From the NCBI GenBank assembly GCA_019638115.1, contig JAHBUK010000002.1, positions 565,867-629,866 of the forward strand: a DNA stretch of 64,000 nt, read 5' to 3'. Positions 1-8,408 of the stretch are shown in pieces; positions within the stretch are counted from its first letter, which is position 1; every line of letters begins with the position of its first letter. Origin of the DNA: Flavobacteriales bacterium (GTDB lineage Bacteria; Bacteroidota; Bacteroidia; Flavobacteriales_F; PHOS-HE28). Under the pieces are notes generated by a model. That model saw nothing but the letters and a program-made list of their open reading frames with translations, made no database searches and had not been told where the DNA came from. The translations under genes were made by a program, and so were the position numbers.

Positions 1-720
1 GCGGCCGCTTCCCGTTTCCCGCGCTACACGGCCACCACCATCACTTTCCGCTCGTTCCGGCTCCGAGTTACGGACATGCTTTCCGTGGCCTGGCAGATCA
101 AGGAGTTCTTCGGCGATGAACGGATGAAGCTCGTCTGCGACCGCCCCGACCCGGTCATCATTGATTGCGGTGCCAATGTGGGCGTGTCCGTGCTCTACCT
201 CAAGGGGCTGTTCCCGCAAGCGCGCATCACCTGTTTCGAGCCGGATGCCGCCGTGTTCGCCTGTCTGCAAGAGAACCTCAGCACCAACGGCATAAGCGGC
301 GTGGAATGCCGCCAGGAGGTGGTGTGGGTGGATGGCAACGGTGTGTCGTTCGGCAGTGAAGGTGCTGATGGCGGCTCCATCCTGCGCAGTGCCAATGCCC
401 GCCCGCTGCCCTCCGTACGCTTGCGCGATGTGTTGCTCCAACACGCTGCCATCGACCTGCTGAAGGTGGATATCGAAGGCGCGGAAACCACCGTGCTCAC
501 GGATTGTGGTGATGCGCTCAAGCGCGTGAAGAAGCTGTACGTGGAATACCACTCCATGCCGGATCGTCCGCAGGAGCTGCACAGCTTGTTGGCCACGCTC
601 ACACAGTACGGCTTCCGCTACTACATACACCGCATCGGTGTGTACCACGAACACCCCTTCGCTGGTCTGAAAGAGGCAGCGATGGACATGCAATTGGATA
701 TCCATGCCATCCGGGAATAG
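1..720 (+). CDS. FkbM family methyltransferase (5' end outside window)
   Basis: SAM-dependent methyltransferase of the FkbM type, likely O-methylating a sugar of a surface glycan. The frame is open to base 1, and the residues before the first ATG (base 76) are conserved-looking (RFPRYTATTITF), so the true start lies left of the window. The SAM-binding motif VIIDCGANVGVSVLY is encoded near 154-200, and the family signature LLKVDIEGAE near 460-490. It overlaps the next gene by 17 bases, so it belongs to the glycan operon. Family assignment is solid; the substrate is unknown. Confidence 0.85.
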   Translation, partial: AAASRFPRYTATTITFRSFRLRVTDMLSVAWQIKEFFGDERMKLVCDRPDPVIIDCGANVGVSVLYLKGLFPQARITCFEPDAAVFACLQENLSTNGISGVECRQEVVWVDGNGVSFGSEGADGGSILRSANARPLPSVRLRDVLLQHAAIDLLKVDIEGAETTVLTDCGDALKRVKKLYVEYHSMPDRPQELHSLLATLTQYGFRYYIHRIGVYHEHPFAGLKEAAMDMQLDIHAIRE

Positions 721-1708
721 CTGGAAGGATGTCCTGCGCCCGTGGGTATACCGGATGCGCAACACACGCGATCGCATGCTGGGTGGCGCCTGTACCGTGC
801 TGCTCTACCACCGGGTGATCGACATACCGAGCGATCCGCAGCAGCTGGCCGTGGGGCCTGCCGAGTTCGAGGCACACCTACAAGTTCTGAAGAGCCGATA
901 CCGGGTACTGACGGTGGCGGAGTTCGACCATCACTTGCTGCATGGCAAGCGCTTCCCGGACCGTTCGGTGCTGCTCACCTTTGATGATGGCTATGCCGAC
1001 AACCACTACTTCGCACGGCCACTGCTGGAGAAATATGGCATGCAGGCCTTGTTCTACATCGCTTCGGGCTACATGGGCAGCGGTCGCGAATTCTGGTGGG
1101 ATGAGGTGGAACGACTGCTCCTGCACCGCCCGGTGCCGCTGCTATTGGACCTGCAATTGCCCGACCTGCGGCTGAAGGTGCCCGAAGCTGGTGCTACACC
1201 CAACAGAGGCGATGACCAGGAGGCTTACGCTTCTGCACTGGTGCAGCTCCGCAAGCTTCCTGGCAACGAGCGCGATGCGCTGCTGATTAAGCTTCGCAGC
1301 TCGATCGGTCCGGCCGAACCACGCAGCACGCACCTGCCCATGAGCGTGGAAGAACTGCGCGAATTTGCCGCCTCGCCAGCCGTGGTCATCGGTGCGCATA
1401 CCGTGCTGCATCCTTCACTGGCGCAGTTGCCGGAAGGCGAGCAACGGCAGGAGATCTCCGCTTCCAAAGCGCAGTTGGAACACCTGCTGGGCATATCGGT
1501 CCCGTACTTCTCCTATCCCTTTGGCACCGGTGCCGACTTCAGCGCCACCACCGAACGGTTGGCCCGCGCGGCCGGCTTCCGGCACACTGCCGCCAACTAC
1601 CCCGGCTTCGTGCATGCCCGCTCGCCACAGCACCGCTTTCCACGGCATCTGGTGCGCAACTGGCAAGGGCCTGAGTTCGCGCACAGAATGGAACAGTTCG
1701 CTCCCTGA
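704..1708 (+). CDS. Polysaccharide deacetylase family protein (NodB domain)
   Basis: Carbohydrate esterase-4-like deacetylase of 334 residues. Visible motifs are LLYHRV (residues 33-38), the metal/catalytic motif TFDDGYAD (92-99), a histidine pair in AHTVLHPSLA (H232, H236) that fits the zinc-binding motif, and SYPFG (270-274). There is no signal peptide, so it may act on a lipid-linked or nucleotide-linked intermediate in the cytoplasm; this is inference. It overlaps the upstream methyltransferase by 17 bases and shares a TGATG junction with the following glycosyltransferase, so the three are probably translationally coupled. Confidence 0.85.
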   Translation: MPSGNSWKDVLRPWVYRMRNTRDRMLGGACTVLLYHRVIDIPSDPQQLAVGPAEFEAHLQVLKSRYRVLTVAEFDHHLLHGKRFPDRSVLLTFDDGYADNHYFARPLLEKYGMQALFYIASGYMGSGREFWWDEVERLLLHRPVPLLLDLQLPDLRLKVPEAGATPNRGDDQEAYASALVQLRKLPGNERDALLIKLRSSIGPAEPRSTHLPMSVEELREFAASPAVVIGAHTVLHPSLAQLPEGEQRQEISASKAQLEHLLGISVPYFSYPFGTGADFSATTERLARAAGFRHTAANYPGFVHARSPQHRFPRHLVRNWQGPEFAHRMEQFAP

Positions 1709-2967
1709 TGAAGGTCGTTCACCTCAATACCAGTGACACCGGTGGGGCTGCCATGGCCGCCATCAACCTGCACTTGGCATTTTTGGACCAAGGGGTGGGT
1801 TCGCACCTGCTCACGCTCAACCGCACCCGCACGGACCTGCCCGGCCACGCTGCGGTGGAACCCTTTCTGTTGCGCGGCACACCCATCCGCGACCGACTGC
1901 TGTACAAGGCGCGCCGTGCGTTGGAGCTAAGCGGTCTGGTGGACGACCGGAGCAACACGCCCTTCAACCGGAACCTGCGTTCGGACCCCGGTGGTCTCGA
2001 GATCTTCACCCTGCCATACAGCTGGTTCGATGTCTTGCAGCACCCGCTCGTGCAGCAAGCCGATCTGGTACACCTGCATTGGGTTGGCTATGGCATGATC
2101 GATCACCGGCACTTCTTCGGTCAGTGCACCAAGCCCATCGTGTGGACCATGCACGACATGAACCCCTTCACGGCAGGCAGTCACCACACCGATGGTGACC
2201 TGGGCTTTCGCGAAGGGCCTGACCGATCGCCGCAGCTGCGCCAGCCGCATAAGGCAGCCCAGTACTGGAACTACAAACACGCGGCAGTGGAACCGCTTCC
2301 GCAAACGCGCTTGAAGTTGGTGGCGCCGTCGCAGTGGTTGGCGGCACACGCTGAAAGCAGCGCCATGTTCCGAGGCAGGCCCGTTGCTGTGATACCCAAT
2401 GGCTTCGACACGGCCGTGTTCCGTCAGCAGGACCGTGCCGCGGCACGCGAAGCACTTGGCCTGCCGAGGAACGACGCGGTCATCCTCTTCAACGCGCAGG
2501 ACGTGGACAATCCGCGGAAAGGCATGCCCCTGTTGCTGGAAGCGCTGCAAGGCAATGGTTTGGGTCATGCCCGGCTGCTCTGCATCGGAAGCCCCGGCAA
2601 ATTGGCCGGCACCGATCGTTCCATCCACTTCACCGGCCAGCTCAACGACACTGCCACCATTGCGCGTTGTTATGCGGCTGCCGACCTGTTCGTGCTGCCT
2701 TCCCTGGCGGAGAACCTGCCCAACACCGTGGCGGAAGCCCATCTCTGCGGCATCCCGGTGGTGGCGTTCCGCGTGGGAGGCATTCCCGAGCAGGTTCACG
2801 CGGGCAACGGTTTACTGGCGGAGCCCCGCAACGTCGCTGAGCTCAGTCATGCCATCGCAAAGGCGCTCAGCACTTCGTGGAACAATGCCGCCATAGCAAC
2901 GGAAGCTGCCGCTCGTTACGACCGGCGCACCGTGGCACAAGCATATCGCACCCTCTACACCAGCTGA
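1708..2967 (+). CDS. Glycosyltransferase family 4
   Basis: GT-B fold sugar transferase of 419 residues. The N-terminal acceptor domain opens with MKVVHLNTSDTGGAAMAA, the usual glycine-rich loop of GT4 enzymes. The C-terminal donor domain has VIPNGFD and the EX7E motif inside LAENLPNTVAEAHLCG, followed by GIPVVAF. It probably adds a hexose to the growing surface glycan on the cytoplasmic face. The start ATG overlaps the upstream stop (TGATG), and a family 2 transferase follows after two bases. Donor and acceptor are not deducible. Confidence 0.88.
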   Translation: MKVVHLNTSDTGGAAMAAINLHLAFLDQGVGSHLLTLNRTRTDLPGHAAVEPFLLRGTPIRDRLLYKARRALELSGLVDDRSNTPFNRNLRSDPGGLEIFTLPYSWFDVLQHPLVQQADLVHLHWVGYGMIDHRHFFGQCTKPIVWTMHDMNPFTAGSHHTDGDLGFREGPDRSPQLRQPHKAAQYWNYKHAAVEPLPQTRLKLVAPSQWLAAHAESSAMFRGRPVAVIPNGFDTAVFRQQDRAAAREALGLPRNDAVILFNAQDVDNPRKGMPLLLEALQGNGLGHARLLCIGSPGKLAGTDRSIHFTGQLNDTATIARCYAAADLFVLPSLAENLPNTVAEAHLCGIPVVAFRVGGIPEQVHAGNGLLAEPRNVAELSHAIAKALSTSWNNAAIATEAAARYDRRTVAQAYRTLYTS

Positions 2968-2969
2968 GC

Positions 2970-3701
2970 ATGGTACGGCTGGCCATCATCACCATATGCT
3001 ACAACGACCGCGCTGGTCTGGAACGCACCTTCGCCAGTGTGTTCTCGCAAGGCGCGCAGGACATCGAGTACATCGTGGTGGACGGTGGCAGCACCGACGG
3101 CAGCGTTGACGTGATCCGCGCGCACGCCCAACACTTGGCGCACTGGGTATCGGAACCCGACGGCGGCATCTACCAAGCCATGAACAAAGGCTGGCAATTG
3201 GCAAGCGCACCTTTCGTGCTGTTCATGAACGCCGGCGATGAGTTCGCCGGGCCTGAGGTGCTGCAGCACTGCCTGCCGCAACTCACGGAAAAGGTGGACG
3301 TGCTCTATGGCGATGCCCTGTTGGGCAATGGCCATGCGGTGTATGGCACCAAAGCCCATCCGCGTCGCATGCACAGCGCATGGCTGATGAAGGAGAGCGT
3401 TGCGCATCAATCCCAGTTCATCCGACGCACCATGCTGCAACGGACCGGCGGATATGACCTGCGCTTCCCCATAGCAGCGGACTATGCGCTTTTTGCACGC
3501 CTTTTCTGGAAAGAGCATGCCCAGGTCATGCATGCCGGCTGCACGGTGTGCACCTTCCACACCACCGGCCTCAGTTCAGATCCAGCTCGGAAACAGCAGG
3601 CAGCACAAGAGCGCAAGCGCATTCAGCGAGCCTTTGCACCGTACTTCTGGTACCACCTCTACCACGGCTGGGCCGCATTCAACCGATGGATAGGACGATG
3701 A
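2970..3701 (+). CDS. Glycosyltransferase family 2 (WcaA/WcaE-like)
   Basis: GT-A transferase of 243 residues. I chose the ATG at 2970, two bases after the upstream stop, because conserved sequence (LAIITICYNDRAGLERT) starts at once; the frame is open further upstream. Motifs are YIVVDGGSTDGS and SEPDGGIYQAMNKGW, the latter typical of colanic-acid-type GT2 enzymes, then NAGDEF. The stop overlaps the next start (ATGA). Role: one sugar addition in glycan repeat-unit assembly; specificity unknown. Confidence 0.86.
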   Translation: MVRLAIITICYNDRAGLERTFASVFSQGAQDIEYIVVDGGSTDGSVDVIRAHAQHLAHWVSEPDGGIYQAMNKGWQLASAPFVLFMNAGDEFAGPEVLQHCLPQLTEKVDVLYGDALLGNGHAVYGTKAHPRRMHSAWLMKESVAHQSQFIRRTMLQRTGGYDLRFPIAADYALFARLFWKEHAQVMHAGCTVCTFHTTGLSSDPARKQQAAQERKRIQRAFAPYFWYHLYHGWAAFNRWIGR

Positions 3702-4609
3702 ACGCCCCCTCCGTTTCGGTGATCGTGGCCGCCTACAACTACGGGCGCTACATCGGCGAAACGCTGCGCTCGGTGCAGGCCCAAACGCTGCAGGAATGGG
3801 AGTGCATAGTGGTGGATGATGCCAGCACCGACGACACGGCTTCCGTAGTGGCCGGCTATGCCACGCAAGACCCGCGGATACGTCTTGTGCGCTTCACGCA
3901 GAACCAAGGGGTTTCGGCCGCACGCAACACCGGGCTACAGCAATCCCGAGGCACGTACATCCAGTTTCTTGATGCGGACGATCTGATCGCACCGCGGAAG
4001 TTGGAACGGCAGGTTTCCTTCCTCGCTTCCCGGCCGGACGTGGCCATCGTGTATTCCGACCATGTGCGCTTTACCGACCAAGCGGACTTGAAAGCTCCTG
4101 GGCTATTAAGAGCCGATGAGCGAGTGCACGGACGCGCTGCCCTTCGCAGAGCCATCAAGAGCAATTTCCTGCGCTTGAACGCGGTGCTCTTCCGCAGCTC
4201 CTTGCTCAAGGATATCGGTGGTTTCCGCGAGCAGTTCCGCTACGCCGAGGATTGGGACTTCTGGCTGCGCGCCATGGCGAACGGCCACAGCGTGCATTTC
4301 CTGAACGACGATCAGGCAAAGGCCGCGGTCCGAAACACGCCGGGGAGCCTTAGCAAAGACCTTCCCGCCATGCGAAGTTTCCACCTGCCCGTGCGGCAAT
4401 CGCTTTGGGCGAGCGGCAGGCTTACGCTGATGGAGCGAATGAGCCTGTTGGTCCGCTCGGTGGATTTCCTGATGGAGATGGTGGTGGTGGAACGTGAACG
4501 TGTGATCGTGCTGAAAGAGGGGAGGTGGAGCTTCTTTCCGCTGGTCGTGATCGTGGCGTTATTCACCGCCCCCCTGTGGTTGTTGCTGCGCTTCTTCGTT
4601 CGGCGCTGA
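3698..4609 (+). CDS. Glycosyltransferase family 2
   Basis: GT-A transferase of 303 residues. The start at 3698 (ATGA overlap with the preceding gene) is preferred; an ATG at 3686 is in frame too. Motifs are SVIVAAYNYGRYI, CIVVDDASTDDT, the divalent-metal DADD in FLDADDLI, and RYAEDWDFWLRA (likely the ED catalytic-base region). A hydrophobic C-terminal stretch (FFPLVVIVALFTAPLWLLL) could anchor it to the inner membrane. It is the third of four consecutive transferases in the operon. Confidence 0.87.
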   Translation: MNAPSVSVIVAAYNYGRYIGETLRSVQAQTLQEWECIVVDDASTDDTASVVAGYATQDPRIRLVRFTQNQGVSAARNTGLQQSRGTYIQFLDADDLIAPRKLERQVSFLASRPDVAIVYSDHVRFTDQADLKAPGLLRADERVHGRAALRRAIKSNFLRLNAVLFRSSLLKDIGGFREQFRYAEDWDFWLRAMANGHSVHFLNDDQAKAAVRNTPGSLSKDLPAMRSFHLPVRQSLWASGRLTLMERMSLLVRSVDFLMEMVVVERERVIVLKEGRWSFFPLVVIVALFTAPLWLLLRFFVRR

Positions 4610-4622
4610 TCCGTGTGCCGGT

Positions 4623-5561
4623 ATGTTTGCCCTACCGGCCAACATGAACGCGGAACCGCTGCTTTCCATCATCATCGTAAGCTACAACACCCGCGAGGTG
4701 CTGCGCGCTTGTTTGGCATCGGTGCAAGCTTATGCCGGAGTGCCCCATGAGACCATCGTGGTGGACAATGCATCGCCCGACGGATCGGCCGACATGGTGG
4801 CCAGCGCATTCCCTGAGGTGCGGCTGTTGCGCAATACCGACAACGTGGGGTTCTCGCCCGCCAACAACAGTGGTATGGCCATGGCCAGCGGCGCATACAT
4901 CCTGCTGCTGAACCCGGATACGCTCGTGCGTCCCGGCGTGATCCCCGCCTGGCTTGAAAGTCACCAACGGGTGGGGGCTTCCATCTCCGGTACCCGCTTG
5001 ATCGGCCGCGATGGAAGCTTCCAGGTTTCGGCGTGGCGGGTGCCGGGCATTTTGGACGCTTTGTTGGAATTGCTCTTGCTCCACAACCTGGTGCATCGGA
5101 CCCACTATCCGCCGGCGGCCTTTTCCTCGGACCTTCAAGCGGAATTCGTTTCCGGCGCGGCCATGCTCTTCGCTCGGGAGCTCTGGGAACGGACGGGCGG
5201 CTTGGACCCCGGCATGTTCTGGATGGAAGATGCCGACCTCTGTTACCGAATCCGGCAGCAGGGGGGAAGTTGTTGGTTCTTGAACAGTTCCGGTATCGTG
5301 CACATTGGTGGCGAAAGCGCGAAAGGCAATCCCGACCGTGCCATCCCCAATCAGTTGTTGAGCCGCATCAAGTACACGCGCAAGCACCACGGCCCCTTCG
5401 CCACCTTCCTCATGGCCATCATCATCGGCCTGCATGCCTTTACGCGTGCTGTGGCCTTCGGGGCCATTGCCCTGTTCCGGCACGAACCGCGAGCAAGATC
5501 CTACCGCATCGCCCTGCACCGCTGGTACACCTACCTGTTCAAGAACGACCGAAGCATTTAG
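4623..5561 (+). CDS. Glycosyltransferase family 2, rhamnosyltransferase-like
   Basis: GT2 enzyme of 312 residues (305 if the in-frame ATG at 4644 is used, which gives the more typical start MNAEPLLSIIIVSYN). Motifs are ETIVVDNASPDGSADMV, LLNPDTLVRPG, and MFWMEDADLCYRIRQQG, the C-terminal ED-DLC-R box seen in WbbL-type rhamnosyltransferases. A hydrophobic tail near residues 257-285 suggests membrane attachment. It follows the previous transferase closely and is followed one base later by an O-antigen-ligase-like gene. Confidence 0.87.
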   Translation: MFALPANMNAEPLLSIIIVSYNTREVLRACLASVQAYAGVPHETIVVDNASPDGSADMVASAFPEVRLLRNTDNVGFSPANNSGMAMASGAYILLLNPDTLVRPGVIPAWLESHQRVGASISGTRLIGRDGSFQVSAWRVPGILDALLELLLLHNLVHRTHYPPAAFSSDLQAEFVSGAAMLFARELWERTGGLDPGMFWMEDADLCYRIRQQGGSCWFLNSSGIVHIGGESAKGNPDRAIPNQLLSRIKYTRKHHGPFATFLMAIIIGLHAFTRAVAFGAIALFRHEPRARSYRIALHRWYTYLFKNDRSI

Positions 5562-5562
5562 G

Positions 5563-6822
5563 ATGCGCAACGCCGCCGCGAACATCAGCCGCTATCTGCC
5601 CCATGCAGCGCTCTGGGCGTGGTTGCTGCTCTGTGTGGTGCTGCCCATCAATGGTGCATGGGTGCCGGTGCCCATGGCCTTGGCCACACTGCTGGGGCTC
5701 GCCTGCTGGACACTGGCACGCCCGCGCTTGGCAGGCGCTGCGCTCTGGCCCTACCTCGCTTGGTACCTGCTGCACGTGGTCGGCATGGCATGGACCACCG
5801 ACATCGCTTTCGGCTCCTTCGACCTGCAAGTGAAGCTCGGCCTGTTGTTGTTGCCCGTCGCTGCTGCTGCACTGGTGGCCAACCATCCGGAATTCCTGCG
5901 CTGGAGCATGGTGGCGTTCACCATCGGTGTGCTGCTTTCCATGGTACTCGGTTTCCACAAGGGCTACCAGTGCTGGTCTGAAACGGGGCAGTGGGGTTGC
6001 TTCTCGCAGAGCACACTCTCGTTCGAGCTGCACCCCAGCTATGCTGCATGGTATGCAAGCTGGGCCCTGCTCTGGTGGGGACATCGCGCCATGCAATACA
6101 CCAAGGGCCGGGCTGTTGCCCTGTTGCTTGTGGCACTCCTGCTCGGTTGGACTGTTCTCTTGGCCAGCAAGAGCGGCCTGCTTTCCGTGGCCGTGGTGGC
6201 CGTCTTCTCCGTTGTTTCAGCATTCAGCACCGTAAAGGGACGATCGCGTTGGATGCTGCTTGCCACCGCCGGGCTTTTGCTGGTAGTGGCCTCCGTGCTG
6301 CAAGGTCCGGTGGCTGGCGATCGTCTGCGGGCCAGCATCAACGCTGTTCAACGAGCGCTTTCCGGCGATGCCGCCATGATCACGTCCAGTGACAGCAACG
6401 ACTTGCGCCTGATGGCTTGGCGATGCAGTGTGGCCCGTTTGGAACAAGAGCCTTTCGGTGCAGGTACCGGCGACATCAAACACGCGCTGATGGACTGTTA
6501 CGAAGCGGAAGGAGCCGTGGAAGCCGCTTCACGCAATCTCAACAGTCATTCGCAATTCCTGCAAGGCGCTGTTGCGCTCGGTTGGCCAGGGCTGCTCCTT
6601 AGCGCACTGCTCGTGCTTGTGCCCTTGGCCTGGGCGTGGCGCGGACGCCGGGGTATGCTCATCGGTTTTCTGCTGCTCTTTCTGGTGAACGCAGCTGTTG
6701 AAAGTGTGCTTGAAGTGCAGGCCGGAGTGCTTTTCGTGGGCTTGTTCATCGGCATGTTGGTCATTCAGCCCCGATCCTCGCACGAACACATCAAGCCGCT
6801 CCGATCGCAGCACTCCGCATGA
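5563..6822 (+). CDS. O-antigen ligase/polymerase family membrane protein
   Basis: Polytopic membrane protein of 419 residues with about ten hydrophobic segments. I took the ATG at 5563, one base after the upstream stop; the open frame extends further left inside the neighbour. Typical Wzy/WaaL features are the periplasmic-loop motif FELHPSYAAWY and NSHSQFLQGAVALGWPG near residue 325, which matches the conserved histidine region of the Wzy_C family. It likely polymerises repeat units or ligates the glycan to a lipid acceptor at the periplasmic face. It ends the first glycan operon. Polymerase versus ligase cannot be told from sequence. Confidence 0.8.
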   Translation: MRNAAANISRYLPHAALWAWLLLCVVLPINGAWVPVPMALATLLGLACWTLARPRLAGAALWPYLAWYLLHVVGMAWTTDIAFGSFDLQVKLGLLLLPVAAAALVANHPEFLRWSMVAFTIGVLLSMVLGFHKGYQCWSETGQWGCFSQSTLSFELHPSYAAWYASWALLWWGHRAMQYTKGRAVALLLVALLLGWTVLLASKSGLLSVAVVAVFSVVSAFSTVKGRSRWMLLATAGLLLVVASVLQGPVAGDRLRASINAVQRALSGDAAMITSSDSNDLRLMAWRCSVARLEQEPFGAGTGDIKHALMDCYEAEGAVEAASRNLNSHSQFLQGAVALGWPGLLLSALLVLVPLAWAWRGRRGMLIGFLLLFLVNAAVESVLEVQAGVLFVGLFIGMLVIQPRSSHEHIKPLRSQHSA

Positions 6823-6898
6823 TCCCGTTCCCCGCGTACCAAGTTGTTCAAGTGAGCACTCACCTATTTCAGCGGGTTGGGGCGCATGATCATTGCCC

Positions 6899-8275
6899 TT
6901 ATGCCCGCTCCACGAAGTACATCTCCATCTCGCCCTTGCCCTTGGCCTCGATCATTCCGCGGGGGGTGAATGCAAATGCGGGGGTGGTTGTCAGTAGTTG
7001 GTTGTCAGTTGACCGACTGCCGATATCAGGCGTGTGTAGTGCTGTGTGACTGACAACGGACAACTGTGACCCGACAACCAACCGATACGTCACCCCACTG
7101 ATGTTCACCTTGCCAGCCTCGCCGCTGCTCTCCATCCTGCTCGCGGTGTTCACGGTATCGCCCCAGATGTCGTAAGCGAACTTCTTGATGCCCACGATCC
7201 CCGCCACCAGGGGGCCGGTGTGGATACCGATGCGGATCTGGAAGCAGGGCTTGCCCTCCGCTTCGTGTTGGGCGCACCGCGTTGCGATGAAGTCCCGGAT
7301 ATCCAGCGCTGCGTTCACCACATCCACCGCTGGTATCGTGTTGGTGCGCGTTAGACCACCGGCAGCCATGTAGGCATCGCCGATGGTCTTGATCTTCTCG
7401 ATGCCGTATTTCTCGATGATTCGGTCGAAGGCCATGAAGCAGGCATGTATCTCGGCCACCAGTTCGTGGGCGCTGAGTTTCTCCGCCACGGCCGTGAAGC
7501 CCTTGAAGTCGGTGAAGAGTACGGTCACCTCATCGAATTGCCGGGGCTCGGCAGTACCCTTGGTTTTGAGTTCGCTGGCCACTTCGACGGGCAGGATGTT
7601 CAGCAACAGGTCGTCCGCAAGCTTCTTTTCATGCGCTATCTGCACATACTGCTGTTTGATGAGGTCTTCCGCTTCTTTACGCGCCACCACCTCGTGTTTG
7701 AACCTGGCGTTCCACGAGAAAAGCCCGGCCAACAGCAGGGCGATGCCCGCATAGACCACGTGGAAGTGGTCCACCCAGGACTGGTAGTGCATCAACAGCC
7801 CGAGCAGGATCAAGTTGATGCTCAGGAAGTCCAGCGAGCTCAGCAGGAACACCTCCCAGTTGTTCCGTGCGAAGGGCCTCCATTTCGCGATGCTCTCGAG
7901 CAGGGCAACAGGCGCATAGGCGAAACAGTACATGAACACACCGAGTATGCCGGCCAAGCCCGCGCCGGAGAGGTGGTTGTATTTGAGTGCCAAAGAGAGT
8001 GCTATGATGATCGCGGGGACCACCAGGTAAACCTGCATGAGGCGTCGGCGCATCACCTTGCCGGCCCGTATGGCGAGCGCGCCCAGTCCAGCGCAGAGCA
8101 GGATCAGGACGCTCATGGCCAGCAAGGCGCTGAAGTGATCCACACCGAAAAGCGGCAGCACCAGACCGGTTGCCAGCAACAGCGCGGCTGTCATGAAGAG
8201 CACCAGCGGAAGTCTCGGCCATGATCGGCCATAGACCGGCTTGGTATCCTGTTCCGTTGTAGGGTTTTGGGGCAA
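6899..8275 (-). CDS. Membrane-bound class III adenylate/guanylate cyclase with repeat insertion
   Basis: 458-residue cyclase. About six hydrophobic segments span residues 22-188, followed by a short linker helix (195-235) and a class III catalytic domain (248-455). Metal aspartates are in VLFTDFKGF (D256) and TIGDAY (D300), and the transition-state residues N376 and R380 in WGDTVNTASRM. K296 and D369 sit where substrate-specifying residues are expected and suggest ATP. Residues about 401-436, between NISGVTYRLV and RGMIEAKGKGEM, are not part of the fold: they are encoded by a heptamer hairpin element at 6986-7081, inserted in frame. Whether the enzyme remains active is untested. Confidence 0.88.
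   Translation of the reverse strand: MPQNPTTEQDTKPVYGRSWPRLPLVLFMTAALLLATGLVLPLFGVDHFSALLAMSVLILLCAGLGALAIRAGKVMRRRLMQVYLVVPAIIIALSLALKYNHLSGAGLAGILGVFMYCFAYAPVALLESIAKWRPFARNNWEVFLLSSLDFLSINLILLGLLMHYQSWVDHFHVVYAGIALLLAGLFSWNARFKHEVVARKEAEDLIKQQYVQIAHEKKLADDLLLNILPVEVASELKTKGTAEPRQFDEVTVLFTDFKGFTAVAEKLSAHELVAEIHACFMAFDRIIEKYGIEKIKTIGDAYMAAGGLTRTNTIPAVDVVNAALDIRDFIATRCAQHEAEGKPCFQIRIGIHTGPLVAGIVGIKKFAYDIWGDTVNTASRMESSGEAGKVNISGVTYRLVVGSQLSVVSHTALHTPDIGSRSTDNQLLTTTPAFAFTPRGMIEAKGKGEMEMYFVERA
6986..7081. repeat. Heptamer-based inverted repeat inside the cyclase gene
   Basis: On the forward strand the left half contains GTTGTCA GTAGTTG GTTGTCA GTTGACC and the right half the complementary GACTGAC AACGGAC AACTGTG ACCCGAC AACC, so both arms have a 7-nt period and can fold on each other. 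The element sits inside the conserved C-terminal cyclase region and keeps the frame open. Its boundaries are approximate. Confidence 0.75.
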
Positions 8276-8408
8276 GGGTGCAGGCTTGAAGGTGAATGGA
8301 AATGTATGCAGCGATCGGCGGATATCTCCGTGTGTTGCGCATTTACCCGTTCAAAACGCAGTTCTCCTCCCGGACCGGGTAGCCCTGTCGCAGGTACCTT
8401 CGCACCAC

